64,000 nucleotides of DNA, taken from positions 1-64,000 of the forward strand of contig NZ_JAVDXI010000003.1 in the NCBI RefSeq assembly GCF_031457805.1. Reading direction: 5' to 3'. The first letter of the stretch is position 1; every line of letters starts with the position of its first letter. Source of the stretch: Caulobacter sp031457805 (lineage in GTDB: Bacteria; Pseudomonadota; Alphaproteobacteria; Caulobacterales; Caulobacteraceae). Below the pieces are notes generated by a model. It saw only the letters and a list, made by a program, of their open reading frames with translations. It searched no databases and was not told the DNA's origin. The position numbers and the translations under genes are program-made. Shown piece after piece: positions 7,987-18,400 of the stretch.

Positions 7987-9108
7987 CTAGTCCCGGACCC
8001 GGCCGACGTAGTCGGCGGATCGCATTTCCTGCAGGCGCGAGACGGTCCGCTCGAACTCGAACGCGCCGTCCCCCTCCGGATAGAGCTGCTCTGGCTCAGC
8101 ATCGGCCAGGGCCACCAGCTTGACGTCGACTTCGTAGAGCGCGTCGACCAGGGTGTTGAACCGCCGGGCGGCGTCGCGACGCGCGGGGGTCAGGCAGGGC
8201 ACGTCTTCCAGGAAGACCGTGTGAAAGCGCTCCGCAAGGGCCAGGTAATCCTGCGGCCCCAGGGCTTGCTGGCAGAGGCTCGCGAACGAAGACCGCACCA
8301 GACCGCCGGCCGCACGCGGCAAACGCATCTTCCGCCCGAGCACCTCTAGCGTCACGCCTGTCTCCGGCGCGCCATCCAACATGTCGCCCCAGAGGCGGTC
8401 GAACTCGGCCTGACTGGCCTTGTCGTTTGGCGCGAGCCAGGTGCGGGCCGCGCGCAGGCGATCCAGACGGAAGTCGACGGGCCCGCGAACCGCCACGATA
8501 TCCATCGCCGACTTCAGCATGTCGATGAATGGCAGGAAGAGCTGGCGGTTCAGACCGTCCTTGTAGAGATCCTCCGGCGGCCGGTTGGAGGTCGCCACCA
8601 GGGTGACGCCCCGCGCGAACAGGGCCTCAAACAAACGCCCCAGAATCATGGCGTCTGCGATGTCGGTGACTTGCAGTTCGTCGAAGCACAACAGGCGCGC
8701 TTCGCCGGCGATCCGCTCGGCTGTGGGGGCGACGGGATCATCGCCCTTGGACTGGCCAAAGCGCGCCTTGCGGGCGGCGGTGTCGCCCTTGCGCCAGGCG
8801 TCGATGTCGGCGTGAACCTCGGCCATGAAGGCGTGGAAGTGGATCCGCCGCTTCCTGGCCACCGGCGCGCTGTCGAAGAACAGGTCCATGACCATGGACT
8901 TGCCGCGACCGACAGGGCCCCAGAGATAGACGCCGCGCTGGCTCTTGGGCTTGCGGCCAAAGAGCGAGAACCCCGGCTCGCCGGCGGCGTCGAGATCGGC
9001 TTCCAGGCGCGACAGGGCCTCGACCGCGGCGGCCTGTGCGACGTCGGGCCTGATCTCGCCCTGGGCCAGGCGCTCGCGATAGGCGGTGCGAAGGGATGTC
9101 GGCATCAA
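7987..9108 (-). CDS. zapE: Cell division ATPase ZapE (AFG1 family)
   Basis: A 373-residue AAA-type P-loop ATPase of the AFG1/ZapE family. The Walker A is GPVGRGKSMVMD and the Walker B is LLCFDELQVTD; the conserved RIHFHAFM follows the P-loop. In E. coli ZapE associates with the Z-ring in late division and under low oxygen; the mitochondrial relatives (Afg1/LACE1) act in respiratory-chain quality control. First gene of a two-gene unit with the Nudix hydrolase. Length is as expected. Confidence 0.92.
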   Translation of the reverse strand: MMPTSLRTAYRERLAQGEIRPDVAQAAAVEALSRLEADLDAAGEPGFSLFGRKPKSQRGVYLWGPVGRGKSMVMDLFFDSAPVARKRRIHFHAFMAEVHADIDAWRKGDTAARKARFGQSKGDDPVAPTAERIAGEARLLCFDELQVTDIADAMILGRLFEALFARGVTLVATSNRPPEDLYKDGLNRQLFLPFIDMLKSAMDIVAVRGPVDFRLDRLRAARTWLAPNDKASQAEFDRLWGDMLDGAPETGVTLEVLGRKMRLPRAAGGLVRSSFASLCQQALGPQDYLALAERFHTVFLEDVPCLTPARRDAARRFNTLVDALYEVDVKLVALADAEPEQLYPEGDGAFEFERTVSRLQEMRSADYVGRVRD

Positions 9109-9186
9109 GGATTGCGGTTAGCGCGTTCGCCGCGCCTGGAGCAAGAGGGCGCTGACAGAACCGATCACCACGCCTAAGCTCAGCGC

Positions 9187-10062
9187 ATGGTTCATGTTCC
9201 GGCCGCCGGGGCGGTCCAAGCGGGCCAAGCCGCCGATCCCCACATTATCGACACGCTGATCGCCGAACGCGCCCCACGCCTGACGGGCTCGCCGGCCTGG
9301 CCGCTGCTGAAGCCCGCCCTCTATCGCCTGCTCGACTATCGCAAGGCGCGGACCATGGCCGAAACGATCGAGACGATGGGCGGCCAGGCGGCGCTGGATC
9401 ATGTTTCGGCGCTTCTCTCGCTGAAGGTCGCCGTTCGCGGCCTTGACCATATGCCGGCGAAGGGTCGCGTCGTGATCGTCGCCAACCATCCGACCGGCAT
9501 AGGCGACGGCGTCGCCGTCTACGACGCGCTGAAAGCCCATCGTCCGGATATCGTCTTCTACGCCAATGCGGACGCGCACCGCGTTTGTCCCCGCTTCGAC
9601 GATGTCCTGATCCCCGTGGAGTGGGTCGAAGAGAAGCGTAGCCGCGAGCGCATGCGCCTGACCTTGTCCATGACCCGCGAGGCGATGGAGGCCGAAAGGG
9701 CGCTGATGATCTTCCCCGCCGGGCGCCTGGCGGTGGTGGACGCGGAAGGCCGGCTGAGCGACCCACCATGGATGGCCTCGGCGGTCTCGATCGCCCGCAA
9801 GTATGGCGCGCCGATCACGCCGATCCATCTTGAGGGACCCTGGTCGACCCTTTTCCACCTGTTTGGCCGCCTGTCGCGTGAACTGCGGGACATCACCCTG
9901 TTCCACGAACTGCTGAACAAGACGGGACGTCGCTTTTCGCTGACCGTCGGCCCGCCCGTTGATCCGGAGTGCTTGCCGCGCGACGCCGAGGAAGCCACCG
10001 AGGTGCTGAAACGCTATGTGGAGCGCCAATTGCCGAACAAGCTGACGAGCGCCCTGACGTGA
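9187..10062 (+). CDS. Lysophospholipid acyltransferase (PlsC-like) family protein
   Basis: A 291-residue protein of the glycerophosphate/lysophospholipid acyltransferase superfamily. The catalytic block is NHPTGIGDG (His and Asp separated by five residues, a spacing typical of this subgroup rather than the classical HX4D) and the second block IFPAGR replaces the usual FPEGT. An upstream EKRSRERMR segment is basic. No obvious transmembrane helix, so it is probably a peripheral membrane enzyme acylating a lipid acceptor; the acceptor is unknown. Its stop codon overlaps the tsaE GTG start (GTGA), so it heads the tsaE-amgK-murU operon. Confidence 0.8.
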   Translation: MVHVPAAGAVQAGQAADPHIIDTLIAERAPRLTGSPAWPLLKPALYRLLDYRKARTMAETIETMGGQAALDHVSALLSLKVAVRGLDHMPAKGRVVIVANHPTGIGDGVAVYDALKAHRPDIVFYANADAHRVCPRFDDVLIPVEWVEEKRSRERMRLTLSMTREAMEAERALMIFPAGRLAVVDAEGRLSDPPWMASAVSIARKYGAPITPIHLEGPWSTLFHLFGRLSRELRDITLFHELLNKTGRRFSLTVGPPVDPECLPRDAEEATEVLKRYVERQLPNKLTSALT

Positions 10063-10505
10063 AGACCCTTTTCCTTGCCGACGAGGCCGCGACCCAGGCG
10101 CTGGGTCGGACGCTGGCCCTCGCCCTTCGCGCGGGAGACGCCCTCTGTCTGACCGGCCCGCTGGGCGCCGGCAAGTCGACCCTGGCCCGCGCCCTGATCC
10201 GCGCCCTGACGACGCCGGACGAGGAGGTGCCCAGCCCGACCTTCACGCTGGTTCAGTTCTATGAGGCGGCCAAGTTTCCACTGGCGCATTTCGATCTCTA
10301 CCGGCTCTCGGACCCCGATGAGGCCTATGAGATCGGATTGGACGAGGCGCTCGATGGCGGCGTCGCCCTGATCGAATGGCCCCAGCGGTTGGAAGGCCGT
10401 TTGCCGAGGACTCGGCTCGATATAGACATCGCCCTCGACGGCGACGCGCGGCGCGCCGTCATCGTAGCGCACGGCGATTTCGAAGGACGTGATCTTGAGC
10501 TCTGA
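10059..10505 (+). CDS. tsaE: tRNA t6A biosynthesis ATPase TsaE
   Basis: A 148-residue P-loop ATPase of the TsaBDE complex that makes N6-threonylcarbamoyladenosine at A37 of ANN-decoding tRNAs. The Walker A is GPLGAGKSTLARAL; the conserved SPTFTLVQ and HFDLYRL motifs follow, and IEWPQRL is the typical Trp-containing motif near the C-terminus. The start is the GTG at 10059, overlapping the preceding stop codon; a longer upstream frame exists but would overlap the acyltransferase by 90 bp. It overlaps amgK by 17 bp. Confidence 0.93.
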   Translation: MKTLFLADEAATQALGRTLALALRAGDALCLTGPLGAGKSTLARALIRALTTPDEEVPSPTFTLVQFYEAAKFPLAHFDLYRLSDPDEAYEIGLDEALDGGVALIEWPQRLEGRLPRTRLDIDIALDGDARRAVIVAHGDFEGRDLEL

Positions 10506-11580
10506 ACGCGAGGCGGCCAAGGCCGCGTTCCTGTCGACCCACGGCTTCGGCGATGTGCGTCGCCAGTCGCTGGGCGGCGACGCCTCGACGCGCGCCTATG
10601 AGCGGCTGCATCGGGGCGAGCAGAGCTTCATCTTCATGGACCAGCCGCCCTCGGTCGAGACCGCGCCCTGTCCGCCCGACGCCTCGCCGTCCGAGCGCGC
10701 GGCGCTGGGCTACAACGCCCTGGCGCGCTTGGCGGCGGGCCGCGTCGACGCCTTCGTCGCCTGCGCGGGATGGCTGAACGCCCAGGGCCTGTCGGCCCCC
10801 AAGGTGCTCGCGGCCGATCCGGGGGCGGGCCTGGCCGTGCTGGAAGACTTGGGCGACGACCTCTACGCGCGCCTGATTGAAGGCGGTACCGACGAGGCGC
10901 CGCTCTACGAGGCCGCCATCGACGGCCTGCTCGCGATCCATGCGGCGCCGACGTCCGAGACGCTCAGCTATGACGGTTCGACCTGGCCGCTGCTGACCTA
11001 TGATGATCTGGCCCTGAAGACCGCCCACGACATCTTCGTCGAGTGGCAGCCCAAGTTTCGCGACATCGCCTTCGACGAAGCGGCCCTGGCCGAGTGGGAA
11101 GCGATCTGGGCGCCGATCCGCGCCAAGGGCGAGGCCGGCGCGACGGTCTTCTGCCACCGCGACTATCACGCCGAGAACCTGATCTGGCTGCCGCAGCGCG
11201 ACGGCGCAGCGCGGGTCGGCATGCTGGACTTCCAGGACGCGGTCCTGGCCCATCCGGCCTGGGACCTGTCGATGCTGCTGCACGACGCCCGCCGCACCGT
11301 CTCGCCCGAGCGCGAAGCCGCGTGCCTGGACCGCTATCTGGCGGCCCGCCCCGACCTGGACCGTACCGCCTTCCTGGCTGACTATCATGCGCTGGGGGCG
11401 CTCAACATCATCCGGATCCTGGGCATTTTCGCCCGCCTGGTGACCCGCGACGGCAAGCCCCGCTACGCCGATTTCATTCCGCGCCTTTGGGTCTATCTGG
11501 ACGTCTGCTTCGCCGACCCCGCCCTGACGGAGCTGAAGGCGTGGTTTGATCGCTACGTGCCGGTGGAGACTCGCCGATGA
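10489..11580 (+). CDS. amgK: Anomeric MurNAc/GlcNAc kinase AmgK
   Basis: A 363-residue phosphotransferase of the aminoglycoside/choline kinase fold. The catalytic loop is FCHRDYHAENLIW and the metal-binding motif is MLDFQDA. AmgK phosphorylates the anomeric hydroxyl of MurNAc (and GlcNAc) released from peptidoglycan, feeding MurU. The immediate overlap with a MurU homologue makes this assignment strong. The start is the GTG at 10489, with GAAGGA just ahead; a TTG at 10495 is an alternative. Part of the anhMurNAc recycling bypass that regenerates UDP-MurNAc without de novo MurA/MurB, a route linked to intrinsic fosfomycin tolerance in pseudomonads. Confidence 0.9.
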   Translation: MILSSEREAAKAAFLSTHGFGDVRRQSLGGDASTRAYERLHRGEQSFIFMDQPPSVETAPCPPDASPSERAALGYNALARLAAGRVDAFVACAGWLNAQGLSAPKVLAADPGAGLAVLEDLGDDLYARLIEGGTDEAPLYEAAIDGLLAIHAAPTSETLSYDGSTWPLLTYDDLALKTAHDIFVEWQPKFRDIAFDEAALAEWEAIWAPIRAKGEAGATVFCHRDYHAENLIWLPQRDGAARVGMLDFQDAVLAHPAWDLSMLLHDARRTVSPEREAACLDRYLAARPDLDRTAFLADYHALGALNIIRILGIFARLVTRDGKPRYADFIPRLWVYLDVCFADPALTELKAWFDRYVPVETRR

Positions 11581-12302
11581 GCGGTCCGAAAGTCGCCATG
11601 GTGTTGGCCGCAGGGCTCGGCACCCGCATGCGCCCCCTGACCAACGACCGGCCCAAGGCTCTGGTCGAGGTCGCCGGCAAGGCGCTGATCGATCATATGC
11701 TGGATCGCCTGGTCGCGGCGGGCGTCGAGACCGCCGTGGTCAACGTCCATTACTTCGCCGACCTCGTGGAGGCCCACCTGCGGGTCCGTGAAGCCAAGGG
11801 TCTCGCCCCCCGGATCGTCATCTCCGACGAGCGCGCCCAGGCGCTGGAGACCGGCGGCGGGATCAAGCACGCCCTGTCGTTGCTGGGCGAAGGGCCGGTG
11901 TTTGTCGCCAACATCGACTCGCTCTGGATCGAACACGCCGGCGCCGCCGTCGACGCCGTGGCCGCCGCCTGGGATCCAGACCGGATGGACGTGTGCCTGA
12001 TGCTGGCCTCGACGACGGGTTCGCTCGGCTTTCACGATACGGGCGACGTGTTCCTCGGCGCCGACGGCGTCGTGCGCTTCAAGGACGCCGGCGAGACCGC
12101 GCCGCTCGTCTATGTGGGCGTGCACATCTGCAAGCCGGCGATCACCGCCGATGGTCCCGAAGGGCCGTTCTCGCTGCTGCCGCTGTGGAAACGCCTGGCG
12201 GCCGACGGCCGGGTCCACGGCGTCGCGCCCGAGGGCCTCTGGATGCATGTCGGCGATCCGCAAGCCAAGCTGGCCGCCGAAGCCCGGCTCGCCGAGGCAT
12301 GA
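11577..12302 (+). CDS. murU: MurNAc-1-phosphate uridylyltransferase MurU
   Basis: A 241-residue nucleotidyltransferase with the sugar-nucleotide pyrophosphorylase signature VLAAGLGTRMRPLT and downstream PKALVEVAGK. It is smaller than GlmU or RmlA-type enzymes and lacks a left-handed beta-helix, as expected for MurU. It converts MurNAc-1-P and UTP to UDP-MurNAc in the peptidoglycan recycling shunt. It overlaps amgK by four bases (ATGA) and addB by four bases, so translation of all three is probably coupled. Confidence 0.9.
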   Translation: MSGPKVAMVLAAGLGTRMRPLTNDRPKALVEVAGKALIDHMLDRLVAAGVETAVVNVHYFADLVEAHLRVREAKGLAPRIVISDERAQALETGGGIKHALSLLGEGPVFVANIDSLWIEHAGAAVDAVAAAWDPDRMDVCLMLASTTGSLGFHDTGDVFLGADGVVRFKDAGETAPLVYVGVHICKPAITADGPEGPFSLLPLWKRLAADGRVHGVAPEGLWMHVGDPQAKLAAEARLAEA

Positions 12303-15289
12303 GCGGGTCCGCGCCGTTCTTCGAGCGAGAAGGGCCGCGCTGGTATTCGATCCCGGCGCACCGCCCGTTCGTCGACGACCTGGCGCGGGGCCTTCTGAAC
12401 ACGCTGGAGCCCCTGGGCCCCGAGGCCCTGCCGCGCGCCACCGTACTGACCCCGACTCGCCGGGGCGCGCGGGCTCTGGCGGACGCCTTCCTATCGGTCG
12501 GCGGCGGTCGGGCGCTGCTGCTGCCGCAGATCCGGCCGCTGGGCGATCTGGACGAGGGCGAGCCGCCGTTTGAGCCCGGGGAGCTGTCGCTGATTCTGCC
12601 GCCCGCGATCTCGTCACGGCGCCGACGGTTCGAACTGGCGAGGCTGGTGACCGATCACGGCGACAAGCTGTCGTTCAAGCCCGGACCCGTCCAGGCGCTG
12701 GAGCTGGCCAAGGCGCTCAGCGAGTTTCTCGACAGCTGCCAGATCGAGGAAGTGAACTTCGACGACAGGCTGGACGGGCTGGCCGAAGGCGATCTGGCGC
12801 AGCACTGGCAGGTCTCGGCCCGGTTCCTGCGGTCGGTGCTGCGGGCCTGGTCCGCACGCCTGAATGATCTTGGCCTGATCGATGTCTCCGAACGCCGGGT
12901 CCGGCTGCTGCGCGCTCTTGAGGCGCAGTGGCGCGACAACCCGCCGACCGAGGTGCTGGTCGCCGCTGGTTCGACCGGCACCGCGCCCGCGACCGCTGAC
13001 TTGCTGCGCGTGGTCGCCGCCGCTCCCAAGGGAGCCGTGGTGTTGCCAGGTCTGGATGAGGATCTCGCGGACACCGCCTGGGCCAAGATCGAGCGCTCGC
13101 AGGGCGAGCAGCATCCGCAGGGGGCGATGAAGCGCCTGCTGGACCGCGCCGGGGTCTCTCGCGCCGAGGTCCGCGCCTGGGTTCCCGAGGTCGACAGCCG
13201 GGGCCGCTGGCGTCGCCGCATCGTCAACGAAGCGCTGCGCCCCGCCGAGGCCACCGCCGACTGGCTGAGCCAGATCGCCGCCCTGCGCGCCGAGGCGCCG
13301 GAGCTTGATCCCGTCGCCGAAGGACTGAAGGGGTTCTCGGTCATCGCCGCCCGGGCCGAGGAAGAAGCCGCCGGCGCCTGCGCCCTTCTGCTGCGCGAAG
13401 CGCTTGAGGATCCCGCCCGGACCGCCGCCCTGGTGACGCCGGACCAGACCCTGGCGCGCCGGGTCATGACTCGCCTGCAGCGGTGGGGCGTCATTCCCGA
13501 CAGCTCGGCCGGCGCGCCTCTGGCCGCCGCCGGATCGGCGATTCTGGCCCTGCACTTGGCCCGACTCGTCGAGGAGCCACTCAACCCCGTCCGCCTGCTG
13601 GCCTTCGCCAAGCACCCGCTGGTGCTGGGCGAGGACGAAGCCCTGGCCGCCGTTCTGCTTGAGCGCAAGGGCCTGCGCGGCGCCGCGCCCAGCTCGGCCG
13701 AGGTCCTTCGCGCCCGCCTCCGCGACGCGCCGGAGGCCCTGGCCTTGGCCGACCGCGTGCTGGCCGCCGTGCGCCACGCCGCCTCGCCCTATGGCGGCGG
13801 CGCCCTCGCCACCCCGGCCCGCGCAGCCCAGGCCCTGGTCGAGGCGCTGGAGTCGCTGATCGCGCCCCATCGCCTTTGGGCCGGGAACGCCGGGGAGTGC
13901 CTGGGGACGCTGATGGCCTCCCTGATCCAGGACGGCGAGCCCTTGCCCGACGCCTCGCCCCAGGCCTTCGCCGATATTCTCGACCGCCTCGTCAACGAGG
14001 AGACCGTCCGGGTCGGCGGCGCGACCCATCCGCGCCTGCGCATCCTCGGCGCCATCGAGGCGCGCTTGGTGCGCGCCGACCGCCTGGTGCTGGCGGGGCT
14101 GGAGGAAGGCGTCTGGCCGCAGGGCGCGCCGATCGATCCGTTCCTGTCGCGGCCGATGCGCCAGCGCCTGGGCCTGCCGCCGCCCGAGCGCCGGATCGGC
14201 CTGACCGCCCACGACTTCGCCCAGGCCGCCAGCGCGCCGGACGTGGTTCTGGTCCATTGCGAGCGGCGTGGCGGCGCGCCCGCCGTCGAGTCGCGCTGGC
14301 TCTGGCGCCTGAAGACCCTGGCCGCCGGCGCGGGCCTGACGCTGCCGCGTCGCGATGATGTGACCGACTGGGTTCGCGCCCTGGACGCGCCGGGCCCCTA
14401 CGCGCCCATAGGCCGCCCCGCGCCCAAGCCGCCCGTCGAGGACCGTCCGCGCAAGATGGCGGTGACACGCGTCGAAGCCCTGACCCGCGATCCCTATGCC
14501 GTCTGGGCGCGTGACATTCTGAAACTTTACCCGCTGGAGCGTCCCGACGAGCCGGTGGAGGCCCGGGCGCGCGGCACGGCCATCCATGCCGCCTTCGAAA
14601 AGTTCGCCGAGCTCTATCCCGACGCCGTCCCCGCTGAAGCGGCCTCGGCTTTCGAGAGACTCTATATCGACGCTCTGGTCAGCGCCGGCATGCCGCCCAC
14701 GGCCCTGGCGCGCGAAAGGGCCCTGGCCCGCGAGGCCGCCGCATGGGTCGCCGATTGGGAACGCCAGCGCCGCACCAATGTCCGACGCATAATCGTCGAG
14801 GCCGAGGGCAAGCTGGACCTCGTCATCAACGGTCGTCCGTTCACCCTGACCGCCAAGGCCGACCGTATTGAGCCGACGCCGGACGGAACGGCTCATATTC
14901 TCGACTACAAGACCGGCGCGGCGCCGTCCCAGAAGCAGGTCGACACCGGCTTCTCGCCGCAGTTGACCCTGACGGCGGCGATCCTGATGAACGGCGGCTT
15001 CCCGGACCTCGGCAGTCCCGCGCCCGGCGACCTGACCTATGTCCGCGTCACGGGCCGACGCCCCGCCGGCGAGGAGCAGGTCCGCGCCCTCGCCGGTGAC
15101 GAGGCCAGCGCTGCGGCGACCAAGGCGCTGGAGGGTCTGTCGGACCTGATCGCGCGCTACGATGACCCCGACGAGCCCTACCGCTCGCGGGTCGCGCCAC
15201 AGTTCGTCAAGGAGCACCCCGGCGACTACGCCCATCTGGCCCGGGTGTTCGAATGGTCGACCAGCGGCGACGACGGAGAGGGCGAATGA
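12299..15289 (+). CDS. addB: AddB subunit of the AddAB helicase-nuclease (alphaproteobacterial type)
   Basis: A 996-residue double-strand-break repair protein. The N-terminal part resembles an inactivated UvrD-type helicase (TPTRRGARALADAF; no intact GKT P-loop), and the C-terminal part carries a RecB-family nuclease: GTAIHAAFEKF followed by ILDYKTG near residue 870. The four cysteines that bind an Fe-S cluster in Bacillus AddB are not apparent, as is usual in alphaproteobacteria. The start is the ATG overlapping the murU stop. It acts with AddA to resect broken ends and load RecA. The stop is at 15289, then 130 bp of palindromic repeat precede addA. Confidence 0.92.
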   Translation: MSGSAPFFEREGPRWYSIPAHRPFVDDLARGLLNTLEPLGPEALPRATVLTPTRRGARALADAFLSVGGGRALLLPQIRPLGDLDEGEPPFEPGELSLILPPAISSRRRRFELARLVTDHGDKLSFKPGPVQALELAKALSEFLDSCQIEEVNFDDRLDGLAEGDLAQHWQVSARFLRSVLRAWSARLNDLGLIDVSERRVRLLRALEAQWRDNPPTEVLVAAGSTGTAPATADLLRVVAAAPKGAVVLPGLDEDLADTAWAKIERSQGEQHPQGAMKRLLDRAGVSRAEVRAWVPEVDSRGRWRRRIVNEALRPAEATADWLSQIAALRAEAPELDPVAEGLKGFSVIAARAEEEAAGACALLLREALEDPARTAALVTPDQTLARRVMTRLQRWGVIPDSSAGAPLAAAGSAILALHLARLVEEPLNPVRLLAFAKHPLVLGEDEALAAVLLERKGLRGAAPSSAEVLRARLRDAPEALALADRVLAAVRHAASPYGGGALATPARAAQALVEALESLIAPHRLWAGNAGECLGTLMASLIQDGEPLPDASPQAFADILDRLVNEETVRVGGATHPRLRILGAIEARLVRADRLVLAGLEEGVWPQGAPIDPFLSRPMRQRLGLPPPERRIGLTAHDFAQAASAPDVVLVHCERRGGAPAVESRWLWRLKTLAAGAGLTLPRRDDVTDWVRALDAPGPYAPIGRPAPKPPVEDRPRKMAVTRVEALTRDPYAVWARDILKLYPLERPDEPVEARARGTAIHAAFEKFAELYPDAVPAEAASAFERLYIDALVSAGMPPTALARERALAREAAAWVADWERQRRTNVRRIIVEAEGKLDLVINGRPFTLTAKADRIEPTPDGTAHILDYKTGAAPSQKQVDTGFSPQLTLTAAILMNGGFPDLGSPAPGDLTYVRVTGRRPAGEEQVRALAGDEASAAATKALEGLSDLIARYDDPDEPYRSRVAPQFVKEHPGDYAHLARVFEWSTSGDDGEGE

Positions 15290-15302
15290 GGCCGCTCGTC
15301 CA

Positions 15303-15416
15303 AATCCTCCCCCCAGCGGGGGAGGTGGTCGCGCAGCGGCCGGAGGGGGAAGTGCGATCGGCGGGGTCATTCCCCCCTCCGGTCCTTCGGACCGCCTCCC
15401 CCACGGGGGGAGGATT
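15303..15416. repeat. Palindromic intergenic repeat, family A, copy 1
   Basis: A long imperfect inverted repeat fills the gap between addB and addA. The left arm begins AATCCTCCCCCC, with an internal CCTCCCCC-cag-CGGGGGAGG hairpin, and the right arm ends in the mirror image GGGGGGAGGATT. The arms are about 45 nt with a short AT-richer centre. The first 27 nt of the left arm are almost identical to a copy at 25226, so this is a dispersed family. The end of the right arm (GGGGGGAGG) also supplies the addA ribosome-binding site. Confidence 0.85.
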
Positions 15417-15419
15417 GTG

Positions 15420-18400
15420 ATGCACGACCCCCAGCGTATCGCCGCCGACCCCACGATCTCGGCCTTCGTCACCGCCAATGCCGGTTCGGGCAAGACCAAG
15501 ACCCTGATCGACCGCGTCGCGCGCCTTTTGCTGGCCGGGGTCGAGCCGCAGGCGATCCTGTGCGTGACCTACACCAAGGCCGCCGCCGCCGAGATGCAGC
15601 GGCGCCTGTTCGACCGGCTGGGCAAGTGGTCGGTGACCAGCGACGCTGATCTGCGCGCCGAACTGGTCAAGCTGGTCGGCGAGGCCGACGCGCACTACGA
15701 CGCCAAGAGCCTGTCCGACGCCCGCGCCCTGTTCGCCAAGGCGCTTGAGACGCCGGGCGGCCTGAAGATCCAGACCATTCACGCGTTCTGCGAGAAGCTG
15801 TTGCGGCGCTTCCCGCTGGAGGCCGGGGTCTCGCCAGGCTTCACGGTGATGGACGATCAGGCTGGCGCCGCCATCGCCCGCGCCGCCCGCCGCGCCGTCG
15901 CCGCCTGGGTCGACGGCCACGACGACGCGTTCTCCGAGGCCTACGCCCGTTTTTCGGTGGCCCTCGATTTCCAGAACTTCGAGGCGATGTTCGCCGGTTT
16001 CGAGACCCGGCGCGGCCAGATCATGGCCTATGTCCAGCGCTGCGGCGGCCTGGCCGGAGCGATCGCCGACGCCTGGGCGCGTTGCGGCTTTGACGCCCCG
16101 ACCTCGGCCGAGGACCTCGCCGTCAGGGCCATGGCCCGCCTCGACCTGCCGGCCTGGCGCGCCGCTGCGACGGTGCTGTTCGACGGCGGCGGCAAGCAGG
16201 ACGCCAAGTCCGCCGAGGCCCTGGCCGCCGTCGCCCGCGATCCCGACGCCACCCTGGACCTGGCCCTGCGCGCCCTCTTCACCGAAGGCGGCGAGGGCAC
16301 GCCCGCGACCTGGCCGGCCAAGACCTCGGGTCTCAAGAGCCGCGAGGACCTGCGCGAGGCCCTGCTGCTGGAGCAGGCCAAGCTGGAGGCCGCCCGCGAG
16401 CAGGTCCGCGCCGCCAGGGTGGCGGAGGACACGCAGAACGCCCTGCTGCTGGCCGGCCTCTATATCGAGCGCCACATGGCCGAGAAGGAGGCGCGCGGCG
16501 CGCTCGACTTCACCGACCTGATCGACAAGACGCGACTGCTGCTGACCGAGAAGGTCGAGGCCGCCTGGGTGCTCTACAAGCTGGACGGCGGCATCGACCA
16601 CATCCTGCTGGACGAGGCCCAGGACACCGCCCCCGAGCAGTGGGAAATCCTACGCGCCCTGACCGCCGACTTCTTCGTCGGCGAGACGTCCGAGGGCTGG
16701 AGCGGCCGCCGCGCCGAACGGACCCTGTTCGTGGTCGGCGATGAGAAGCAGTCGATCTACTCGTTCCAGGGCGCCGACCCGACGCGTCTGCTGGAAGAGA
16801 CCCAGGGCTATATTTCGCGGATCGAGGCGGTCGGCGCGGTCGGCAAGGGCGTGCCGCTGACGGTCTCGTATCGCTCGACCCACCAGGTCCTGAGCTTCGT
16901 CGACGCCCTGTTCTCCGATCCGGACACCCGCGAAGGGGTGCCGCCCCCCGTCGGCCAGGACCTGGTCCGGCACGAACTCTTCCGCCACGGCCACCCCGGC
17001 TGTGTCGACCTCTGGCCGCTGACCCGCGAACTGCCCGGCGAGGAGCGCGAGGCCTGGGAGAAGCCGCTCGACGAGGAGGGCGAACGCAGCGCCAATCGCC
17101 GTCTGGCCGAAACGATCGCCGCCGAGACAAAGGCGATCCTGGAACGCGGCGATGCGGTGTTCGACAAGGATCTGGGCCGGCATCGCGCCGCCCACGCCGG
17201 CGACATTCTGGTGCTCGTCCGCCGCCGCAAGGTCTTGTTCGAGGAGATCATCCGCGCCCTGAAGCGGCGCGGCGTGCCGGTGGCGGGGGCTGACCGCCTG
17301 GCGCTCTCGAGCCATATCGCCTTCGAAGACCTTCTGGCCTTGGGCCGGTTCATCCTGTTCCCCGAGGACGACCTGACCCTGGCGGCCCTGCTGAAGACCC
17401 CGTTCTGCGGGCTTGCCGACGATGACGTCTATGCGCTGGCCAAGGGTCGCCGGGCGACGCTTTGGGCCGAACTTGTTCGACGGTCGGAGGAGCGTCCCGA
17501 ATGGACCGCCGCCCGCACGGTGCTCGACTGGGCGCTGACCGAAGGACGCCGCCGCCAGCCGTTCGAGTTCTACGCCGGCTGGCTGGGCCTGACGGACGCC
17601 GACGGCCGTTCGCACCGCGCCAAGGTCCTGACCCGGCTGGGCGCGGAAGCCGAAGAGGCGCTGGACGAGTTCCTGGCCCAGGTGATGGAGGCCGAGCAAC
17701 GCGGCGTTCGCGACCTGGAGGCCCTGGTCGCCGACTTCGCGGCGCTGGACATCGTGGTCAAGCGCGAGATGGAAGGCGCGCGCCGTGAGGTGCGGGTGAT
17801 GACCGCCCACGGCTCGAAGGGCCTGGAGGCGCCGATCGTCTTCCTGCCCGAGACGACGGTCAGACGCGGCGCCGGCGGCTCGCCGCTGCTGGTCACCGAG
17901 GACGGGGCCCTGCTGTGGTGCGCGTCCGGCAAGGGCGACTGCGCCGCCTCGGCCAAGGCCCGCAAGCTGCGCGAGGACAAGGAGGCGCAAGAGGCCCTGC
18001 GCCTGCTGTATGTGGCCCTGACCCGGGCCCGCGAACGGCTTATTCTGTGCGGCCGTATCGACGCCCGGACCAAGGATGACAAGGTCGGCGGCTGGTACGC
18101 GGCGGCGCGCGCCGCCTTCGCCCATCCCGATATCGCGCCGGGCGTCCGGACCATCGGCGACGGCGACACGGCGTTCCTGCGTTACGGCCCCGATCCGCTG
18201 AGCGCGCCGAGGCTTGACCTCGCCGCCGCCGCCGTCGCCGATACGCCGAGCTGGATCACGGCCCAGGCGACGCCCGAGCCTGCCGCCGCCCGCTACGCCG
18301 CGCCGTCGCGGCTGGAAGACTCCGCCCGGGTTCCCGCCCCCTCGCCCTTGGCTCGGATCGCTGGCCTTGGCCGCTATCGGCGCGGCGAGCTCATCCATAA

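Noticed and set aside
12614..15499. 961-codon minus-strand frame opposite addB
   Set aside because: Shadow of addB and of the palindromic repeat.
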